A DNA stretch of 64,000 nucleotides from Cryptomeria japonica (lineage: Eukaryota; Streptophyta; Pinopsida; Cupressales; Cupressaceae): positions 549,290,488 through 549,354,487 of the forward strand of contig NC_081412.1 in the NCBI RefSeq assembly GCF_030272615.1. The letters are read 5' to 3'. The notes under the pieces are model-generated. The model saw nothing but the letters and a program-made list of their open reading frames with translations. It did no database searches and was not told the DNA's origin. Shown piece after piece: positions 59,542 to 64,000 of this stretch. The position numbers and the translations under genes are program-made. How positions within the stretch are numbered: position 1 is the stretch's first letter; each line of letters opens with the position of its first letter.

Positions 59542-62500
59542 TGGCCCCCCGATCGATTCGGATCGAGGTGAACGCCCTACGGAGATCCGGTTGGTTTAGC
59601 AGTTGCTTTCGATTCTACAAATGATTATGCTTTTTATTATTCTGCAGTCGATACTGTTAATTCGGTTTCAGATAAAAGAGCAGCGGGAGAGTTGTTTTGG
59701 GGGTAGAGGTAAAAGCATAAGATCCAGCAATAGCATCCTTACCCGTTCCAGCATCCCTTAGTGTAGGCGTAGTTCCAAAGCCAATTGTTTACCCAGCAGT
59801 AGATCCCCGTAGGGGCAGTTCCAATTCCATTTTGAGAACCAGAAGCAAGGGCCCTACGGGAAGCAGCCAAAGCAGCAGTTCCATTAGACCCGGCTCCCCT
59901 TCACACAGTACCAGATTCACCAGCATGAGCACCAGTCGTTGAAGAAGCAGTAGAGACAGTACCAACAGCATAAGAGGAAGGGATGGCTAGAGCAGAGACA
60001 AGGGCAAAGACAGGGGCTTGCGCTAGAGTAGCATATCCAGCCGCAGCAGATCCAAGAAAAGTAGACGACCCAGCAGCATCAGTGACAGAGGAAGCAACTA
60101 TAGCACATACAGGCAGTTGAACCATTGATCCAGCACCACCTACACCACTTGGGTTTGCTGCAGCACCACCTTTTAACCCTACTATTTGAAGGGGTTTCAT
60201 TTCTAGATAGAGATCCAGTGCCAAATCCTGATCGAGACCCAGCCCTGGTTTCTGTTGTTTGTGATAGAGAAGAAGATCCAGATCCAAAGCCACCAGTTCT
60301 TGCAGAGCCAGTAGCTTCGGTAGCGAAGGGACCCACAAAGATAGAGACAGAATCAGAAGCTTAAGTAGCGGAGTATTAGGCTATTCTCGCACGATCTAAG
60401 CTACAAACAGATTGAAGTAGTAATGAAAGCTGAGGGGCATGCATATCCCTCATAGATGATTCAGGACCAATCAATAATTACCCAGTCGTGGATCCCTTAG
60501 AATAGTAGGGCCATAGTAAGTTGTTGACCGAGATGACTTCTTTGACTCAGTTGATCTTGTTGCCCCAGCAGCAGAGCCTACACCGGTAGCGGTTGCCTAT
60601 AAATTCTATGGGCATCCCAACTAGCATCAAAGGCGGGAGCAGCAGGAGGAGATTTAGAGAAAGTGAAAGCTTCATATACATATTCTCCGGTAGCAAATCC
60701 CGCAGTTCGTTCTCAGGCTATCTATACATGTGCTTATGTGTTTCAGGCAGGCAATAATAGAATGGAAGGGCGGGCGTCAATTGTATGATGAGCATGGAGT
60801 AACAGACCCAGTTGATGATGCTAGTTCTCGCAAAAGATCCAGTTACAAAGGTAGAACCAGCAAGGGTAGAGGCAGTAGAGATGGGAGCAAATCTAATAGC
60901 ATCCCTTCCTTTTCAAGAGCCCGTAGCACCCCTTCTGGATCGAGAGCCAATTCCAGTCACAGGTCTAGATCCCATCGAAGCAGAGCCAATTGTTAGAGAG
61001 GCAAAGCCATGACCTCCCTTGGATACATATCCAGTCTATTCATAACCCATTTAAGTAGACACAGTGCCAATTGTTGAATCATATTTTGCATATGACAGAC
61101 TACAGTTTTTGGTCCAGTCCCTATTTAAGTGAATCCACCCAATAAGAAAAGGGTTGAACCAAACCCCGTTGAAGAACCCATTGGAGTTGATCCATCAGCT
61201 AAGGATACACCTGTTAATCTAGGAGTGTTAGTCCCAATTTTTGATCCTTCAGTTGTTTATCCGGTTGGTTCAATGAGCTAATGACCTTGACCCAGCATGC
61301 CTTTCTCAGGCATCAGTAGCAAAGCCCATTCGAACTATTGACCCTGAATCCAGTTGACTAAGTAACAGATTATCCCCCGGCTCTCGAGCTTGAGATAGCA
61401 GATTCATCTAGAGCGGATTAAACCCCAGTCCCAATTCTCTCCATTCAAGTTACAGTCAAAGAATCCATTAATTCAGTAGATCCATGTCACAGCAGCCCGT
61501 AGGGAAGTAAGTTTATGCCTTGTTTAGAGGCACACTTTTTGAGTAGAGCCTATTTCTTAAAGAAACAATAGGGCTAGAATCAGTAGTTTCAGCACCGATT
61601 AAAGCATCCAAGTAAGAAGTAGCGGTTTAAGAAGCCATTGCATTTGATCCATTTAAACGATTGAGCGAAAGAACGCATGAAAGTACATAGGGAGTTTAGC
61701 TACTGGAATATCTATATTGAGTTCCAAAGGATCTAGTTGAATCAGTACCAAAGCAAAGCAATAGTAGCAGAATAAGTAGCACCCATAGCGCTAAGCCCGT
61801 TCCATTCCTTTTAGATCCAGTCCCAGAAGCAAAGGCATAAGAGAGATAGGCGGGAGGTACATAGGTATAGGCAAAGGTCACTAGAGCATGGTGAACAGAG
61901 GCAGAGGTGGCTAGAGCATAGTCGGTATAGACAGAAGTATCCGTTGAATCAGTAGATACCATTGCCCCTACCTTTATAGTGGTGGTGGCCCTTCGACATA
62001 GTAGGGGGGGGGTGTTACCTCCTACTTGAATAGTAGTTCTCATTGTCCACGTTGTAGATGCATGTAAGGTTCTGCAAATCGAGCAGATCTAGATGCAGAT
62101 ACAAAGAAGCCTTGCCCATGCAAGCGAAAGGAAATAAAATCGAGAAGTGGTAGTGGGGGGAGCAGGTTAGTGCCATGTGTTACATACAAGCATTTAGTTA
62201 AAGAGCCCTCACTTTGCCTAGCATACCTCCCTGTTCCATTCATTTCAAATCCGAGTCTAGGGCCCATAGCAGTATCCCTTCCAGTTTCGAAGCTAGTTGT
62301 TGTATCACCTATTGATGCATCAAAAGCAGATCCAAATGCATATCATCCAATTGCAAATCCAGGTGTGAAACCACCAATTGTAGATCCTCCAGCAGCAAAT
62401 CAAGACCGAGATCCACCGCCAGCATCCAAGTAAGCGCCCGAGCCAGTTGGAGTTTCACCGGTTGACCCGGAACCAATCGGGTGGGTGGGAACTATAGGGT

Positions 62501-62849
62501 TAGAATAGTAGGGCAGTAGTTTAAGCAACAGATAAATGCCCCCTACTATTCTATGGTGGAGTAGATTCGGTTACAGATCCGATTGACCAAGAATCAATAG
62601 TTCACCCTCCTATTTGAGAACCATAGCCCCCAGCGTCACCTTTCTACACTTTCAAATTGAGATCGCCTGGTTCCAGAGTAAAGAGCACCAATCATTATTT
62701 TAGCGAGTTGATTCCTTGAGAAGAGTAGGGGAGGCAGTTGACTAAGAAGCAGATCCAACTCCTTGCCCATAGAATAGTAGGGCAGATCGATGTTGAGGCC
62801 TCGTTCCTGCCCCAGCATACCCAATCAATGTTATGACAATCAATCACGC
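59542..62849. other. Foreign-looking GC-richer island in the 3' LTR of E
   Basis: About 3.3 kb with different composition (sampled lines 42-52% GC, against about 30% just before). Its vocabulary occurs nowhere else in the window: CCCTACGGG/CCCCGTAGGGG (59571, 59806, 59850, 61497), AATAGTAGGG(C) (60499, 62507, 62771 and inverted near 62543), and dense GCAGATCCA/GTTCCAGCA words. CAATCA flanks it at 59536-59541 and 62822-62827. No long ORF. The plus strand reads Pro/Asp/Val/Ala-rich in short pieces (DPVTKVEPARVEAVEMGANL type). I cannot identify it. Organelle-derived DNA or an assembly join are alternatives. Confidence 0.6.
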
Positions 62850-63129
62850 TTCTAGTATCCTTATGCTGTCTTGTAAATCTTGCTTTTCATCTCATGCTTA
62901 TGCACTTGTAGGTGAGATCCACAAACAAAGCAATTTGAAGGAGAAAGAAGAACAATGGAGAATTATGAAGGAGATATCTGCATTTGGTTTGCTTTAATTT
63001 TATTTTGAATATCTTGTCTTCATGTTTTCTATTGAATGTTTTTAGGATTGTTATCATTGCAATCTGGTTTTTTGATTGAGCTAGTCTAATTTGCTACTTG
63101 CTTTGATGATTTCCAAATTCCTATCTACA

Positions 63130-63995
63130 GCAAGAAACAAGAGAAGAGAACTTGTGAAAAGATGCAGAATAATGAAGACGAACAAGAAACTCTTAGTGAT
63201 CGTGTGAGCAAGCTGAGACAAGAAAACACTTCAATGAAGAATGAGATGCAAGATATGACTATGAGATTTTGTAAAGAAAATGAAAATCGGAAGAAGAATG
63301 AAGAAGACTTGGTTAGAAGACTAAATGATGTTGGAAATGAAAACACAAGACTCAGCCATGTAAATGATATGTTGAAGACAGATCTTATGCACACACAAAA
63401 TGACAGAGCTAAACTCATGAGATAGAAAGGAATCTTGGAGAATGAACTAACTGCTGCAAATCAACATAAGGCGAAATTCAAGAAAATTTCAGAAGAACTT
63501 GGTGACATGCTGAAGAATAAGAAACCTAATGGTGATACAAATGGCCTTGGCTTTGAATTTGGTGAAAGCTCTGGTACTACAAACAATCATAATCATAGCA
63601 AACCAGTAAGACAACCTACTGCTTACAAATTTAATGGCAAATACTTTAATTCTAACAAGTATGATCATAAAGAAAATCAATGTAGATCTAGAAATTATCA
63701 GAATACTAATACACCCACCGGTCAATGTTCTAAGTGCAACAAAGCTGGTCATAATTCAGAGAATTGCAGAATGAATGTAAGATGTTATATTTGTGGAAGA
63801 TTTGGACACTTATCTAATCAATGTAGAACACATACCGGCATAGGATATGGGAAAGCTCTTCAGAAAAACAATGTGACTTGTTATGCTTGTAACAAAATTG
63901 GACATATTGCAAAATTTTGTAGAAGTAAGGCATCACTAGAAAATAACATAGGTCCTAGCTTGAAAGGTAAAGAAAAAGTTGAAGAGGTAAAGTAA
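63130..63995 (+). pseudogene. Copia C gag: coiled coil and three CCHC knuckles, one in-frame stop
   Basis: The frame is open before ATG 63162 (KKQEKRTCEK) and runs to a UAA at 63993, broken only by a UAG at 63423. Residues 1-110 are a charged heptad-like coil (SKLRQENTSMKNEMQDMTMR). Three knuckles follow: CSKCNKAGHNSENC (63726-63767), CYICGRFGHLSNQC (63783-63824) and CYACNKIGHIAKFC (63879-63920). The N-terminal gag domain is missing, because element E ends at 63129. Its relative is the gag of element X. It would bind element RNA. Confidence 0.8.
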
Positions 63996-64000
63996 GAAAT

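Larger units (their letters stand above)
48390..63129 (+). mobile_element. Gypsy-type non-autonomous element E
   Basis: Truncated 5' LTR 48390-48669, PBS 48676-48694, unknown protein 50779-53133, antisense plant-mobile-domain gene about 55600-57510, PPT 58261-58275, 3' LTR 58276-63129 interrupted by a foreign island. The 280-bp part shared by both LTRs differs at about three positions, so the element is young. LTR ends TGTAGACA...TATCTACA. No RT, integrase or RNase H motif found. No target-site duplication can be read because the left end is lost. Confidence 0.8.
58276..63129 (+). repeat. 3' LTR of E, interrupted by the foreign island
   Basis: LTR parts 58276-59541 and about 62828/62850-63129. 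It starts TGTAGACATC. TATAAA at 59515-59520 follows AT-rich TTAATTAA tracts and many (C)ATAATTTGTCAATCAATCAA phrases. From 58600 to 58800 a CGATCGATTTGTCATCGATC theme recurs. It ends CCTATCTACA at 63129. Confidence 0.75.

Noticed and set aside
59901-60338. Minus ORF of 145 codons, Ala/Gly/Val-rich, in the island
   Set aside because: Arises from the repetitive GCAG/GATCC vocabulary; the other strand reads open as well, so I do not call a gene.
59542-62849. Island as a confirmed mitochondrial insertion
   Set aside because: No organelle gene can be recognised; only composition speaks for it, so the origin is left open.
1-64000. tRNA or rRNA genes
   Set aside because: The only tRNA-like strings are short primer binding sites next to LTRs; no cloverleaf or rRNA core seen.

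Overview
The window looks like nuclear DNA from a land plant with a very large, repeat-rich genome. A gymnosperm is plausible, but that is inference. I see no intact ordinary host gene, tRNA, rRNA or CRISPR array. Almost everything that can be identified is retrotransposon DNA, inserted element into element. Several insertions are proved by 5-bp target-site duplications (TSDs) and by broken reading frames that become continuous once the insert and one TSD copy are removed.

Left part (1-14.3 kb): a decayed minus-strand ORF (1-764); a cluster of 13 short hairpins sharing the centre GGGTTTTAAAACCC (822-1830); then a minus-strand copia-type element X (about 2003-9047) with gag-like coding only. 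Its 5' LTR is split by two solo LTRs (6025-7338 and 7485-8287). From 9.05 to 14.35 kb I see no gene, only minisatellites and a roughly 199-bp tandem array.

Middle part (14.35-32.2 kb): a LINE (ORF1 about 14995-15907; ORF2 endonuclease and reverse transcriptase 16522-32249) is split inside its endonuclease domain by an 11-kb non-autonomous element with giant LTRs (16702-29577, TSD GTTCT). That element's gag is itself split by a 1871-bp solo LTR (21621-23491, TSD TATAC).

Right part (32.25-64 kb): copia element A (LTR 32250-33736) abuts the LINE. Its gag is split by copia element B (34532-47503, TSD TTTAA). B carries gag, protease, integrase, RT and RNase H, and its RNase H is split by a young gypsy-type gag-protease element D (39066-46857, TSD ACTGA). 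At 47834 A is interrupted by copia C, which is in turn interrupted by gypsy-type element E (48390-63129). E encodes an unrecognised, nearly intact 784-codon protein on the plus strand and an antisense plant-mobile-domain gene (about 55600-57510) full of stops. E's 3' LTR contains a compositionally foreign island of about 3.3 kb (59542-62849). The window ends in the zinc-knuckle gag of copia C.

How the parts work together: only B carries a full (broken) enzyme set. The LARD-like element, D, E and X lack reverse transcriptase and integrase in what is visible, so they would have moved only with enzymes supplied by other copies. The most unusual items are the hairpin cluster, the E element (intact unknown protein plus decayed antisense plant mobile domain), and the foreign island.
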